DNA from: Hoeflea sp.
GTDB lineage: Bacteria > Pseudomonadota > Alphaproteobacteria > Rhizobiales > Rhizobiaceae
Assembly: GCF_030682515.1 (NCBI RefSeq)
Contig: NZ_JAUXOD010000137.1
Span: 62,001 to 126,000, forward strand
Reading direction: 5' to 3'
Length of the DNA stretch: 64,000 bases
Shown here: positions 8,762 to 17,672 of the stretch, piece after piece
Numbering within the stretch: the stretch's first letter is position 1
How the letters are laid out: each line of letters starts with the position of its first letter
Made by a program: the position numbers and the translations under genes
The notes under the pieces: model-generated
Database searches by the model: none
Told to the model about the DNA's origin: nothing
What the model saw: the letters and a program-made list of their open reading frames with translations, nothing else

Positions 8762-10780
8762 TCAGACGAACCGGCGCGGGATCTTCTCGTCCCAGTCCCT
8801 CTCGAAGACCTGCTCGCCATCCTCCTTAGCCACCAGTCTTCCGGTGACGAAGAAGAAGTCCCTGTCGCAGCGCATCTCCATCTCCGCCACCGTTTCGGTC
8901 CGCCAGCCGTCGCGACCGCCGGTCTGCTCCCAGCGGATATGTGCGGTGGCCGAGAGCGGATCGTCGGGATGGATGGACCAGCGCTCAAGCGTCGTGCTGC
9001 CCGAGATCAGGCCGTGTTCCAAATCGCGGTTCTCCCCCGAATCGTTGAAGACCACCGTCGTGACCACGCCGGTCGCTTGATCGGTCTCCGTCTCCCGGGT
9101 GGAGACCGAGGGCCGGAGGTTCTCGTGCCGCCAGGGCGCTGCGCCGACCGGTTTCTCGAAGCTGCATTCGTCCGCATTGGCACGAAGCGTGCGGCAGGGA
9201 AGCGCGAGTTGGCCCCGTTCCAGCGTCACGGTGGCGCGCTCCGGCGACGGCCAGATGAACGGCCAGCAGGCCGTCGACACGGCGATCCTGAGCCTGTGGC
9301 CCGCAGGGACCCGGTAGGCGATCTGGTCGAGCGTGACGGTCGCCTCGAAGACCTCGCCCGGCACGATGAGGTCCGGCGCTTCGCTCGACCGCCGGTGGGT
9401 GAGATTGAGCACGCCCATGGTGATGAGCGCCGAGCTTCCGTCGGGCCTGAGGTCGCAGAGCCGCACCGCGAGCTGCGCCATCGGCCTGTCGGACACGGCG
9501 CGGATCACGAGTTTTGGTGCGCCGACGATGTCGAGCGATTCACCCAGCACGTCACCGTCGAAACAGGCAGATCTCGCATCATCCGGTGTCTGTTCGTCAG
9601 GCAGTTCCGGCCCGTAGGCGAAGGGGAAATACTCGCCCGCCTGGCTGCCGCAATCCGCGGGCGAATTGACCGGCACCGGATGGGTCATCCGCCCATGCCC
9701 GAGCGAGCCATCCCCAAGGTCAAAGGTCTTTTCTATGATCGCGGGAGACGGCCATTCTGCCTCGGCGATCCACCTTCCCGGGCGCCCGTCCACCCACCGC
9801 GCGGGCGCGACGCTGTCCATCAGCCAGGCCCGGTAGGCGGGCAAGTTCTCGGCGCCATTGTCGATGCCCTTGAGCCAGCGGTCCCACCAGCGCTTCGCCT
9901 CCTGCAGGAAGCCGATGCGCGGCTCCGGTCCGGCGTAGTGCGGATACTTGTGGATCCACGGCCCAACGATGCCCTTGACCGGGGCGTCGAGGTTCTCGAC
10001 GAGATGCGAGATCGTGTTGCGGTAGCCGTCGTGCCAGCCGCCGATCGACAGCACCGCTGCCTCGATCGCGCGGTAATCCTCGCAGACCGAGCCGTGCTTC
10101 CAGTAGCCGTCCCGCGTCTGCCGGGAGATCCATTCCGTTGCCAGGAACGGCATCGCCTCCAGCCGCTCGAGCCACATCTCGCGCCAACGGTCCCCCACCA
10201 GCATCGGATCCGGCGGACGCGACGAATAGGACAGCATGTTGGCCGCCCAGCCGAAATTCTCGCCCAGCAGGCAGCCGCCCTTGAAATGGATGTCGTCGGC
10301 GAACCGGTCGACTGTCGAGCACAACGTGATGATCGCCTTCAGCGCCGGCGGCCTGAGAGCTGCTACCTGCAGCGAGTTAAACCCGCCCCAGGAAATCCCC
10401 ATCATGCCCGCCGTGCCCGAACACCAGGGCTGGGCCACGGCCCAGGCGATGACATCGCAGGCGTCCTGCAGTTCCTGCGCCGTGTATTCGTCCTCCATCA
10501 GGCCTTCCGAATCGCCGTTGCCGCGCATGTCGACCCTGATGCAGGCATAGCCCTGCCCCGCCATCCAGGGATGGGTGAGGCTGTCGCGCACGATGGTGCC
10601 GTCGCGCTTCCTGTAGGGCAGATGCTCGAGAATGACCGGCACCGGGTTTTCGCCCGCGTCCTTCGGCATCCAGATCCTCGCCGACAGCCGGCAGCCGTCG
10701 GGCATGACGATGGGCTGGTCCGCGATCTCGACGACGGCGCGCGGCAATGCCGACTGTGTTTCCGGCATGAAGGATGCCAT
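8762..10780 (-). CDS. CocE/NonD-family hydrolase (X-Pro dipeptidyl-peptidase S15 fold)
   Basis: A 672-residue hydrolase. The N-terminal alpha/beta domain has the family opening (MPDGCRLSARIWMPKD, EHLPYRKRDG) and the nucleophile motif GISWGG with Ser130. The C-terminal half is the jelly-roll PepX_C domain (VPAGHRLRIAVSTACWPFIWPSP). Relatives cleave cocaine-type esters, acyl-amino acids or X-Pro peptides, so only the hydrolase class is safe. I start at the ATG at 10780, preceded by GGGAGAG; seven further in-frame codons upstream lack a ribosome site. It is convergent with the esterase gene at 7794-8741. Confidence 0.9.
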   Translation of the reverse strand: MASFMPETQSALPRAVVEIADQPIVMPDGCRLSARIWMPKDAGENPVPVILEHLPYRKRDGTIVRDSLTHPWMAGQGYACIRVDMRGNGDSEGLMEDEYTAQELQDACDVIAWAVAQPWCSGTAGMMGISWGGFNSLQVAALRPPALKAIITLCSTVDRFADDIHFKGGCLLGENFGWAANMLSYSSRPPDPMLVGDRWREMWLERLEAMPFLATEWISRQTRDGYWKHGSVCEDYRAIEAAVLSIGGWHDGYRNTISHLVENLDAPVKGIVGPWIHKYPHYAGPEPRIGFLQEAKRWWDRWLKGIDNGAENLPAYRAWLMDSVAPARWVDGRPGRWIAEAEWPSPAIIEKTFDLGDGSLGHGRMTHPVPVNSPADCGSQAGEYFPFAYGPELPDEQTPDDARSACFDGDVLGESLDIVGAPKLVIRAVSDRPMAQLAVRLCDLRPDGSSALITMGVLNLTHRRSSEAPDLIVPGEVFEATVTLDQIAYRVPAGHRLRIAVSTACWPFIWPSPERATVTLERGQLALPCRTLRANADECSFEKPVGAAPWRHENLRPSVSTRETETDQATGVVTTVVFNDSGENRDLEHGLISGSTTLERWSIHPDDPLSATAHIRWEQTGGRDGWRTETVAEMEMRCDRDFFFVTGRLVAKEDGEQVFERDWDEKIPRRFV

Positions 10781-10933
10781 GACGTCTCTCCCGATGACCA
10801 ACAGGTGTCGAACCTGTCATGCGGGAGCGGACCCGCGCAATGGGCGAGCCGCGGCTTTTGTCGACTGACCACGGAATTTTCATCCCGCGCCTGGCCCCCG
10901 GTCCGGTCCGGCAAGCCAGTGGGGGTCCTCGCC

Positions 10934-12133
10934 TTACCCGGCGCGCAGGGCGCTGATCAGGCCGCGCGGCCCCTTGCCGCCCTGCGTCAGCGCGGATCCC
11001 TTGAGCACCGCGACGATTTCGATCCCATGTTGCTCCAAAAGCCCAAACGCCGCCTCGTGCTCTTCGAAGGCCAGGATCCGGCGGGGCGACAGCAGGATCG
11101 GCGCAAGATGGCTCAAGGCCGTGCCAACGGCGCCGGCATGGTCCCGCGCATCGATCAGGCACAGATCCCTCGCCCCCGACGCGCGCGCGAAGTCCTCGAG
11201 GAAGCCCGACCGGCAGGGCTCGACCGTCAGCGCCATGCCATGCCGGTTCGGATGCACGGCGAAGGCGCGGGCCATGTCCAGGATCGCACTGTTGACAAGC
11301 AGGCAGTCCCGGTCGAACGGAACGAAGCAGTCATCGAGGCGGGCGCCCCCGGTTCCGGTGAGATCGAGCCAGAAAACGGTGTAGTCCTTGTTCTTCCTAA
11401 ACAGCGCCGCCGCCAGTTCGGACAGGGCCAGCACGCCTGTTGCCTGGGTGATCGCAGCCACGCAGACGAGTCCGCCCGGCATGGCGATGTCATGGCCGTC
11501 AATGGGCGGACAGGAGCGGTCGGCGCCATCCGAGCTCAGCCAGAACTCGAACCGCGCCTCATCGAACAGCGGCGCGAAATTGAGCACCGTGGAGAACGTG
11601 ATCGCCGAAGCCCGGCTCACCGCCGGCTGCAGCGGACACACCACGGCGCCGGCATCGATGAACCGCAGGCCTGAGCGGACCTGGGTCATGTCGGAAAGCG
11701 GCGGCAGGAACCAGCTCTTGGCCGCGCCGGCTCCGACGCCCGGCCGGTTGAGCGCCGGCGGCAGCGCCGAGAGCGGCATGCCCTCCATCAGCAACCGGGT
11801 GAGCGTTTCCGCCGGCTTCTCGCTCAGCCAGGCCACGATCTCGGCGCCCAGGCGCCTGCTGTCCTCGTACTCGCCGACCCGCCGCTCGACAATCCAGTCG
11901 CGCGCATCGGCAAAGCCCAGCGCCGAACACAAGAGCTGATCGAGATGCCTGACGATGACGCCCGCGCGCTTGAGTTCGGCCACGAACCGCGCATGCTGCC
12001 GCACCGCTTCATGGACCGCGCCGTCGTCCGGCTCCAGCCTTCCCGGCAGGGCGCACACCGGACCCTGCACCAGGACATCGCGCAGCAGCCCGACATCGTC
12101 ACTGACCGAAATGATTGCGCCGTCTCGGGCCAT
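10934..12133 (-). CDS. Arginine deiminase-family protein lacking the catalytic residues (pseudoenzyme)
   Basis: A 399-residue protein that follows bacterial arginine deiminase (ADI, ArcA type) along its whole length: N-terminal VGLLRDVLVQGP, the helical insertion LTRLLMEGMPLSAL, FEFW, VDRD-like PFDRDCLLV, and a C-terminal HGIEIVAVLKGSALTQGGKGPRG. Positions that define the enzyme are changed: the TRD of the guanidino pocket is not found, EGGD reads DGHD, HLDT reads RLDD, and the nucleophile Cys after GGPRC is replaced (GPRGLISALRAG). I infer that it cannot hydrolyse arginine. An Fnr-type box lies 77 bp upstream of the start, which is the ATG at 12133. Confidence 0.75.
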   Translation of the reverse strand: MARDGAIISVSDDVGLLRDVLVQGPVCALPGRLEPDDGAVHEAVRQHARFVAELKRAGVIVRHLDQLLCSALGFADARDWIVERRVGEYEDSRRLGAEIVAWLSEKPAETLTRLLMEGMPLSALPPALNRPGVGAGAAKSWFLPPLSDMTQVRSGLRFIDAGAVVCPLQPAVSRASAITFSTVLNFAPLFDEARFEFWLSSDGADRSCPPIDGHDIAMPGGLVCVAAITQATGVLALSELAAALFRKNKDYTVFWLDLTGTGGARLDDCFVPFDRDCLLVNSAILDMARAFAVHPNRHGMALTVEPCRSGFLEDFARASGARDLCLIDARDHAGAVGTALSHLAPILLSPRRILAFEEHEAAFGLLEQHGIEIVAVLKGSALTQGGKGPRGLISALRAG

Positions 12134-12203
12134 GCCATGCCATCTCCAAGGCAATCCACCGGTTTATCTGGCGCAACGTTCCGCCTAAATCAGATCATGC
12201 ACA

Positions 12204-12217
12204 TTGATGTTTATCAA
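12204..12217 (-). promoter_or_regulatory. Fnr box (TTGAT-N4-ATCAA) upstream of the deiminase-like gene
   Basis: TTGATGTTTATCAA matches the Fnr/Anr consensus TTGAT-N4-ATCAA in all ten defined bases. Its centre is 77 bp upstream of the ATG at 12133, compatible with activation from about -41.5 and a short leader. The Fnr-type regulator gene ends 71 bp away. Confidence 0.85.
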
Positions 12218-12244
12218 TATCCGCGCACGCGGCTCCACAGCGGC

Positions 12245-12272
12245 ATTGTCCGGGAGATTGTGCCCGGACAAT
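12245..12272 (-). terminator. Hairpin downstream of the fnr-type gene
   Basis: A perfect 10-bp inverted repeat (ATTGTCCGGG / CCCGGACAAT) with an 8-base loop lies just after the regulator's stop codon and before the Fnr box of the next gene. It has no clear U-run, so it may be a factor-dependent or mRNA-stabilising structure. Confidence 0.55.
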
Positions 12273-12287
12273 CGAGGGGCCTGGGGA

Positions 12288-13049
12288 TCAGATCGTCGCG
12301 ATCCGGTCGAGGTCGGCGCGGGTCTCGCCCGATTGCCGGATCAGCTCGGCCGGATTGAGCAGTTCGAACTGCTTGGCGCTGATGTTGCGGATGACCTTGG
12401 CGCGCGCCAGCGTCTGGATGTTCCGGCTCAGCGTCTCCGGCGTGGTTCCCAGATAATCGGCGATGTCGCGGCGGCTGAGCGGAATCTGGACGATGTTGGA
12501 CCCGGGCGGGCAGCCCCGCAAGTGCTGGTTCTGCGACCGTCTGGCGAAGACGTAAAGCAGGGTGGCGACCCGCTGCATGGTGGTGTGGCCGTTGGTGATC
12601 GCTGCCCATTCCCGCACTGCGTCGAGTTCATCGAGCTTGGCCTTGAGCATTTCATGCTCGATGACGGGATGCTCGGCGAGAAACCTCTCGAAGTGCGGCT
12701 TGCTCATCGTGCACAGGGTGACATCCGTTGCCGCCTCGTAGGAGAACCGCGATTCCTCCGCAAACAGGCGCCCGAAGAAGTCCGACGGGAACAGCAGCCC
12801 GACGATGTGGTCATCGCCATTGACCGAGGTGCTGGACAGCTTGACCACGCCTTCGACGATATTGCCGACGATGTCGCAGGGTTCTCCCTGCGCCTGGATC
12901 ACGCTGCCGCGCGGATAGGACCGCAGATGCGAGATTCGGCTGAGCTGCTGGAGATCCTCCTGGGTACCGGCGCTGCAGATGGCACGGTTGTAGATGACGC
13001 AATGGCCGTTCTTGCCGCATACGCAGGAGAGTTCCGCCGCTTGGCTCAT
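12288..13049 (-). CDS. Crp/Fnr-family oxygen-responsive regulator (Fnr type)
   Basis: A 253-residue regulator: N-terminal cysteine cluster (Cys9, Cys11, Cys17, Cys25), a cyclic-nucleotide-like sensor domain with Cys113 in the position of E. coli FNR Cys122 (ATDVTLCTM), and a Crp-type HTH whose recognition helix reads ETLSRNIQTL. The E-xx-SR pattern is that of FNR and predicts binding to TTGA-N6-TCAA. The cysteines suggest an oxygen-labile iron-sulfur cluster, though the CxC-N5-C spacing differs from E. coli. Start at 13049 is backed by AGGGG. Matching boxes lie at 12204, 14470 and 55332. Confidence 0.88.
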   Translation of the reverse strand: MSQAAELSCVCGKNGHCVIYNRAICSAGTQEDLQQLSRISHLRSYPRGSVIQAQGEPCDIVGNIVEGVVKLSSTSVNGDDHIVGLLFPSDFFGRLFAEESRFSYEAATDVTLCTMSKPHFERFLAEHPVIEHEMLKAKLDELDAVREWAAITNGHTTMQRVATLLYVFARRSQNQHLRGCPPGSNIVQIPLSRRDIADYLGTTPETLSRNIQTLARAKVIRNISAKQFELLNPAELIRQSGETRADLDRIATI

Positions 13050-13250
13050 GTGCCGCCCCTGTCCTAGGTCGTCCTGCCTCGACGCATACCAACCGGCCAT
13101 TTCGCACGACGCGTCAGCCACAGGCTGTCAACGAGATCACTGAACCCGACCGTTGGAGAGGCGTCAAGTCTTGACGTGCAGTCTGCGCGGCCAGAATCCG
13201 CCGGAGCAGGTGTACCGGATTGGCTGCCCGCGAGGCTCCCGGATCGGATT

Positions 13251-13715
13251 CTATCGACGGATGCTGATCCGCGTTCCGGAAAAGCCGTGCCGCCGGACGA
13301 GATCGAACAGGATCCGGGCATTGTCCGGATGCAGCCTCACGCATCCATGCGATGCCGGACGTCCGAGACTGCTGATCTCCGTGGTTCCGTGAATGGCGTA
13401 GCCGCCGCGAAAGAAGATCGAATGCGGCATCGGCGCGTTGTTGTATTTCCGCGAATACCATTTTGCCTCAAGCCGGATCGGTGCGTAACTGCCCGTCGGC
13501 GTGCCATATCCCGGCCTTCCGGTGGAGACCGGCCAGGCGTGAAGCGTCCGCCCGTCAAGCTGGATGTGCATTTCCTGGGCCGACAGGTCGATCTCGACCT
13601 TGAGCGCGGCGGCGCGGACGGCGTCCGGCGCCATCAGCAAGAAGACCAAAGCGGCCCACGCCAGCGCGGCAAGCCATCGCAAGCCTGGCGGCTTGCGGAC
13701 CGGACGGGCGCTCAT
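13251..13715 (-). CDS. L,D-transpeptidase (YkuD domain), secreted
   Basis: A 154-residue protein with an N-terminal membrane/signal segment (residues 12-36) and a compact YkuD catalytic domain. The catalytic signature is complete: His109 in YAIHGT and Cys125 in SHGCVRLHPDN. Such enzymes form 3-3 peptidoglycan cross-links or attach proteins to peptidoglycan in the periplasm; this is one of the short forms. Its start overlaps the stop of the phosphoribosyltransferase gene (ATGA), so it is translated from the same transcript and probably shares its Fnr-type promoter. Confidence 0.9.
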   Translation of the reverse strand: MSARPVRKPPGLRWLAALAWAALVFLLMAPDAVRAAALKVEIDLSAQEMHIQLDGRTLHAWPVSTGRPGYGTPTGSYAPIRLEAKWYSRKYNNAPMPHSIFFRGGYAIHGTTEISSLGRPASHGCVRLHPDNARILFDLVRRHGFSGTRISIRR

Positions 13716-14404
13716 GGCGCCTTCCCGCCAGGCCTGAGGCCATTGCCCGCCGCTGTGCCGTTCCTGGCATACATCTCATCCAGGATCCGGATCACCTCCA
13801 GGTCAGTGACCTGGTCAAAGACGGCGTAATGGGCGCCGACGGCATGGAAGGGCGACGGCGTGCTCAGACAGATCACCGAGTCGGCAAGGCGCCGAAGATC
13901 CTCCAGGACCTCCGCAGGCGCCACGGGCAAGGCCAGGATCAGGCGCGCCGCACCCCGCTGGCGCAGCACCTGCAAGGCCGCCCGCAGCGTGGCCCCGGTC
14001 GCCACCCCGTCATCCACGACCACCACCGTCTTGCCCCTGACGGACACCGGCGGCCGATCGCCGCCATAGAGTTTCTGCCGCCGCTCGAGTTCGGGCATCT
14101 CCTCGCGCGCCAGCGACCGGATTGCCTCATCCTCAAGACCCAGAACCCCGGCAATATCCCGGTTGACGGTGAGCTTCATGTCATCGCCGTCGGACACGGC
14201 GCCCAGCGCCAGTTCGGGATGGCCGGGCACGCCCACCTTGCGAACCAGCACGATCTCGAGCGGCAGGCCGAAGGCGCGCGCGATCTCCCGCGCCACCGGC
14301 ACGCCGCCGCGCGGCAGCGCCACCACCACGGTTGAAGCCTGGTCGAGATCGGGCAGTCTCTCGACCAGCATGCGTCCGGCCTGGCTTCGGTCAGCAAAGA
14401 GCAC
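13712..14404 (-). CDS. Phosphoribosyltransferase-fold protein
   Basis: A 230-residue type I phosphoribosyltransferase. The PRPP loop reads VVVVDDGVATGAT (about residues 127-139), and the hood regions VALPRGGVPVARE and VRKVGVPGHPELALGAV match the broad family found next to stress genes in proteobacteria. The acceptor base is unknown. The start is a GTG at 14404: GGAGGA sits six bases upstream, while upstream in-frame codons lack a ribosome site. It is translationally coupled to the L,D-transpeptidase gene. Confidence 0.82.
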   Translation of the reverse strand: MLFADRSQAGRMLVERLPDLDQASTVVVALPRGGVPVAREIARAFGLPLEIVLVRKVGVPGHPELALGAVSDGDDMKLTVNRDIAGVLGLEDEAIRSLAREEMPELERRQKLYGGDRPPVSVRGKTVVVVDDGVATGATLRAALQVLRQRGAARLILALPVAPAEVLEDLRRLADSVICLSTPSPFHAVGAHYAVFDQVTDLEVIRILDEMYARNGTAAGNGLRPGGKAP

Positions 14405-14464
14405 GGATCGTCCTCCTCCAAGAAAACCCTGCAGATCTGTGAAGATTACACCCCTCAAAAGGCG

Positions 14465-14488
14465 CGGCATTGACCATGGTCAATGCCG
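14465..14488 (-). promoter_or_regulatory. Perfect 24-bp palindrome containing an Fnr-type anaerobox
   Basis: The 24 bases are a perfect palindrome with core TTGACCATGGTCAA at 14470-14483, matching TTGA-N6-TCAA. The centre lies 72 bp upstream of the GTG start at 14404, almost the same distance as the Fnr box before the deiminase-like gene (77 bp). Confidence 0.75.
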
Positions 14489-14642
14489 ACGGCTCGCAAA
14501 CCGGAGGAAAGCCCGCGCGGGCAGCGGCGGTAGGAGGGCTCCGACGAGCCTTGGTCCAGACGGGTGGACAATAGGCCGCAAGGACGGCCAACCGGTCCGC
14601 CGCCTCCCTCTCCTGGGACGACCAGGGGCCGTTCCATCCCGA

Positions 14643-16295
14643 CTAGGCGATGGCCTCCGAGCGGCCCGCCTGGCGGCCCGAGAAGATGCAGCCGCCGAGG
14701 AAACTGCCCTCAAGCGCATTGTAGCCGTGATAGCCGCCGCCGCCGAAACCGCTGACCTCACCTGCGGCAAAAAGTCCCTCGATCCGCTCGCCCTGGGCAT
14801 TGAGCACCTGGCCGTTGAGATCGGTCTCGAACCCGCCCAGCGTCTTGCGGGTGATGATGTTGAGCTTGACCGCGATCAGCGGCCCATTGGCAGGGTCGAG
14901 AAAGCGGTGCGGCCGTGCGGTGCGCATCAACCTGTCGCCCCGGTAGTTCCGCGCAGCATGAACGGCCATCAGTTGCGCGTCCTTGGTGAAGGGATTGTCG
15001 ATCTGGCTGTCGCGGGCGACGATCTGGGCCCGCAGCCGTTCCAGATCGATGAGCCCGCCGCCCTTGCGGTTCATGCCTTCGACCAGGTCCTCCAGGCTGT
15101 CGGCCACCACGAAATCCTCGCCATGCCGCTTGAACGCCTCCACCGCCGGCGTCGCCTGTCTGTTGAGGAGCCGGTGCCGGATCACCTTGAGCCAGCTCTT
15201 GGCGGCAAAATCCGGGTTCTGCTCGGAGCCCGACAGCGCCACCTCCTTCTTGAGGATCTTCTGCGTCATTACGAACCAGGAATAGTCATGGCCGGTCGCG
15301 AGGATTGCCTTGAGCGTCGACAGCGTGTCGAAGCCCGGCATGCAGGGCGGCTTGAGCCGGTTGCCTTCCGCATCGAGCCACATCGACGACGGGCCGGGCA
15401 GGATCCGGATTCCGTGATTGGGCCAGATCGGATCCCAGTTCTTCACCCCTTCCGTGTAGTGCCACATCCGGTCGGCATTGATCACCCGACCTCCCGCGGC
15501 TTGCGCGATCGCGATCATCCGTCCGTCGACATGGGCCGGCACGCCGGCGATCATCTCGCGCGGCGGCTCGCCCAGCCGGTCGCGCGGCCAGGCCTTGCGC
15601 ACCAGGTCGAAATCACCGCCGATCCCGCCCGACGTCACCAGGACGCTGGCCGCGCGGAGCTCGAACTGGCCGGCGATCTCGCGGCTGGTGGATTGACCCC
15701 GCTCCTTGGCGTCCTCGACCAGGATCTCGCCCGAAACCCCTTTGACCGCCCTGTTTTCGGTGATGATGTGCGAGCAGCGATGCCGGAACTTGAGTGAAAT
15801 CCGCCCCGCCTTAGCATGCGCGAGCACGCGGCGCACGAAGGGCGCGATCGTGCCGGGACCGACGCCCCAGGTCAGGTGGAAGCGCGGCACGGAATTGCCG
15901 TGGCCATCGGCGAAGGCGCCGCCGCGCTCGGCCCAGCCGACGACCGGAAACCAGCGCATGCCCATCGCGTGGAGCCACGGCCGCATCTCGTCGGCGGCAA
16001 AATCGACATAGGCCTGTGCCCACTGGCGCGGCCAGTAGTCTTCCTCGCGGTCGAACTGCGCCGAGCCCATCCAGTCCGACAGCGCGAGCTTCCGGCTGTC
16101 CCGGATGCCCATGCGCCGCTGTTCCGGCGTGTCGACCATAAACAGCCCGCCCAGCGACCAGAACGCCTGGCCGCCGAGGAAATTCTCGGGCTCCTGATCG
16201 AGGATCACAACCTGCTTGCCCCGGTCGGCCAGTTCGGCGGCAGCCACAAGCCCGGCCAGTCCGCCGCCCACCACGATCACGTCGCACCTGTCCAT
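14643..16295 (-). CDS. FAD-binding dehydrogenase (fumarate reductase/ketosteroid dehydrogenase fold)
   Basis: A 550-residue flavoprotein. The N-terminal dinucleotide fold reads CDVIVVGGGLAGLVAAAELA with the ADP-ribose acidic residue in VVILDQE. The C-terminus has the matching FAD-closing motif (GLFAAGEVSGFGGGGYHGYNALEG). This architecture is shared by a group annotated as FAD-binding dehydrogenases related to fumarate reductase flavoprotein subunits and 3-ketosteroid dehydrogenases. No partner gene indicates a substrate. The start at 16295 is preceded by GGGAGGGG. There is no signal peptide. Confidence 0.85.
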   Translation of the reverse strand: MDRCDVIVVGGGLAGLVAAAELADRGKQVVILDQEPENFLGGQAFWSLGGLFMVDTPEQRRMGIRDSRKLALSDWMGSAQFDREEDYWPRQWAQAYVDFAADEMRPWLHAMGMRWFPVVGWAERGGAFADGHGNSVPRFHLTWGVGPGTIAPFVRRVLAHAKAGRISLKFRHRCSHIITENRAVKGVSGEILVEDAKERGQSTSREIAGQFELRAASVLVTSGGIGGDFDLVRKAWPRDRLGEPPREMIAGVPAHVDGRMIAIAQAAGGRVINADRMWHYTEGVKNWDPIWPNHGIRILPGPSSMWLDAEGNRLKPPCMPGFDTLSTLKAILATGHDYSWFVMTQKILKKEVALSGSEQNPDFAAKSWLKVIRHRLLNRQATPAVEAFKRHGEDFVVADSLEDLVEGMNRKGGGLIDLERLRAQIVARDSQIDNPFTKDAQLMAVHAARNYRGDRLMRTARPHRFLDPANGPLIAVKLNIITRKTLGGFETDLNGQVLNAQGERIEGLFAAGEVSGFGGGGYHGYNALEGSFLGGCIFSGRQAGRSEAIA

Positions 16296-16400
16296 CTCGT
16301 CCCCTCCCAAGCGGCGGTTTGCGCCGGTCCGAGCCCCGCGGAACCGCGCGATCGCCAGCGCTATGACCACATTTACCAGGATGTCTTGGACTGTCGCCCT

Positions 16401-17672
16401 TTACAGGCTCCTGAACACCTGGTTGACGGCAAAGGCCGCCTCATAGAATCCGGCCTTGAGCCCTCGCGCGGTCTCCGGGCGCACATCGGTCACCGGCATC
16501 AGCAGATCGGCCTCGGCCCCGCCCGCGAGCAGGTCGGCCATGGCCTTGCCGAAGACGGTTCCCGGCGCGATGCCGCGGCCATTGTAGCCGATCGGCGTGT
16601 AGAGCCCGTCGTCGAGACGGTGAATGCGCGGCAGATGGTCGGCGGTCATGGCGATCCGGCCATGCCACGACGTCTCGAACTCCACCGGGCCGAGATCGGG
16701 GAACAGCCGCTTGAGCTGCCGCGATGCCCAGCGCTCCGACAACCCCTTTGCCCCGCCGATCGCAGCCCCCATCGAGCCGATGATCAGCCGGTCGGCCGCA
16801 TCTCGCCGAAGCGAGAACATGATCCTGCCGGTATCCCAGATGCCCTGCCGTTCGGGCAGGATGGAAGCGATCCGCGCACCGAGCGGCACGGTCGCGACCT
16901 GGAAGAAATGGATCGGCACAAAACTTTCCTCGAGCCCCGGCCACAGACCGTCGGAATAGGCGTTGGTGGCCAGGATGACCGACTTCGCCCGGACCGTGCC
17001 GTGGGCGGTCTCGAGCAGCCAGCCGTCGGGCTGCTTGATGAGCTTCGTGACCGGGGCCTCGGTGTGGATGCGCGCCCCCGCCCCCTTTGCCGCGCGCGCC
17101 AGGCCGCGCACATACCCCATCGGGTTGAGCGTTCCGGCGCGGGCGTCGAGCAGGCCGCCGTGGAAGGCATGGCTGCCGATCTTCTCCGCGGTCTCCTGTC
17201 GCGACAGCAACCGGACCGGCGCGCCAAGCCGCGCCCATTCCTCGGCCCGGCGCGTCAGATCCTTGAGCCCGTCCTCGGAATGGGCGGCATGAATGGTGCC
17301 GCTGCGGGTCAGTTCGCAGCGGATCTGGTGCCGCTCGATCAGCGACATCACATAGGCCGGACCGTCGCCCAGAATGTCGACAAGTCGCGCGCCGCGCTCG
17401 CCGCCGAGCTTGGCCCGCACATCCTGCGGCGGCAGCCAGAGGCCTGCATTGAGCAGTCCGACATTGCGTCCCGAGCCGCCGAAACCGATCTGCCGGGCCT
17501 CGAGCACGCAGCAATCGAGCCCCCGCTCCGCCGCATGCAGCGCCGTCGACAGGCCGGTATAGCCGCCGCCGACAATGGCCACATCGGTGGTCACGTCGCC
17601 CGTCAGGGGCGATCGGAAGTCGGATTCCTCCGCGGTTTCATCCCACAGGGAAAGCGTCGATGGAGGTGGCAT
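16401..17672 (-). CDS. FAD-dependent amine/amino-acid oxidoreductase (DAO family, PuuB-like)
   Basis: A 423-residue DAO-fold oxidoreductase. The FAD motif DVAIVGGGYTGLSTALHAAERG lies near residue 30 and continues with LEARQIGFGGSGRNVG, the characteristic region of gamma-glutamylputrescine oxidase and related amine oxidases. The C-terminus has the expected GYNGRGIAPGTVFGKAMADLL. Substrate is probably an amine or N-substituted amino acid; this is inference. It precedes the other FAD enzyme on the same strand with a 105-bp gap, so co-transcription is possible. Confidence 0.85.
   Translation of the reverse strand: MPPPSTLSLWDETAEESDFRSPLTGDVTTDVAIVGGGYTGLSTALHAAERGLDCCVLEARQIGFGGSGRNVGLLNAGLWLPPQDVRAKLGGERGARLVDILGDGPAYVMSLIERHQIRCELTRSGTIHAAHSEDGLKDLTRRAEEWARLGAPVRLLSRQETAEKIGSHAFHGGLLDARAGTLNPMGYVRGLARAAKGAGARIHTEAPVTKLIKQPDGWLLETAHGTVRAKSVILATNAYSDGLWPGLEESFVPIHFFQVATVPLGARIASILPERQGIWDTGRIMFSLRRDAADRLIIGSMGAAIGGAKGLSERWASRQLKRLFPDLGPVEFETSWHGRIAMTADHLPRIHRLDDGLYTPIGYNGRGIAPGTVFGKAMADLLAGGAEADLLMPVTDVRPETARGLKAGFYEAAFAVNQVFRSL

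Noticed and set aside
8939-11674. A 911-codon open frame antisense to the CocE-type hydrolase and the deiminase-like gene
   Set aside because: Antisense artefact of high GC content; arginine-rich, with no recognisable motif, and both genes on the other strand have clear family signatures.
13162-13176. Palindrome CGTCAAGTCTTGACG upstream of the fnr-type gene, considered as an autoregulatory Fnr box
   Set aside because: The half-sites are in the opposite order (TCAA...TTGA) from an Fnr box, so it does not fit; it could be a small operator for another protein, but nothing supports that.
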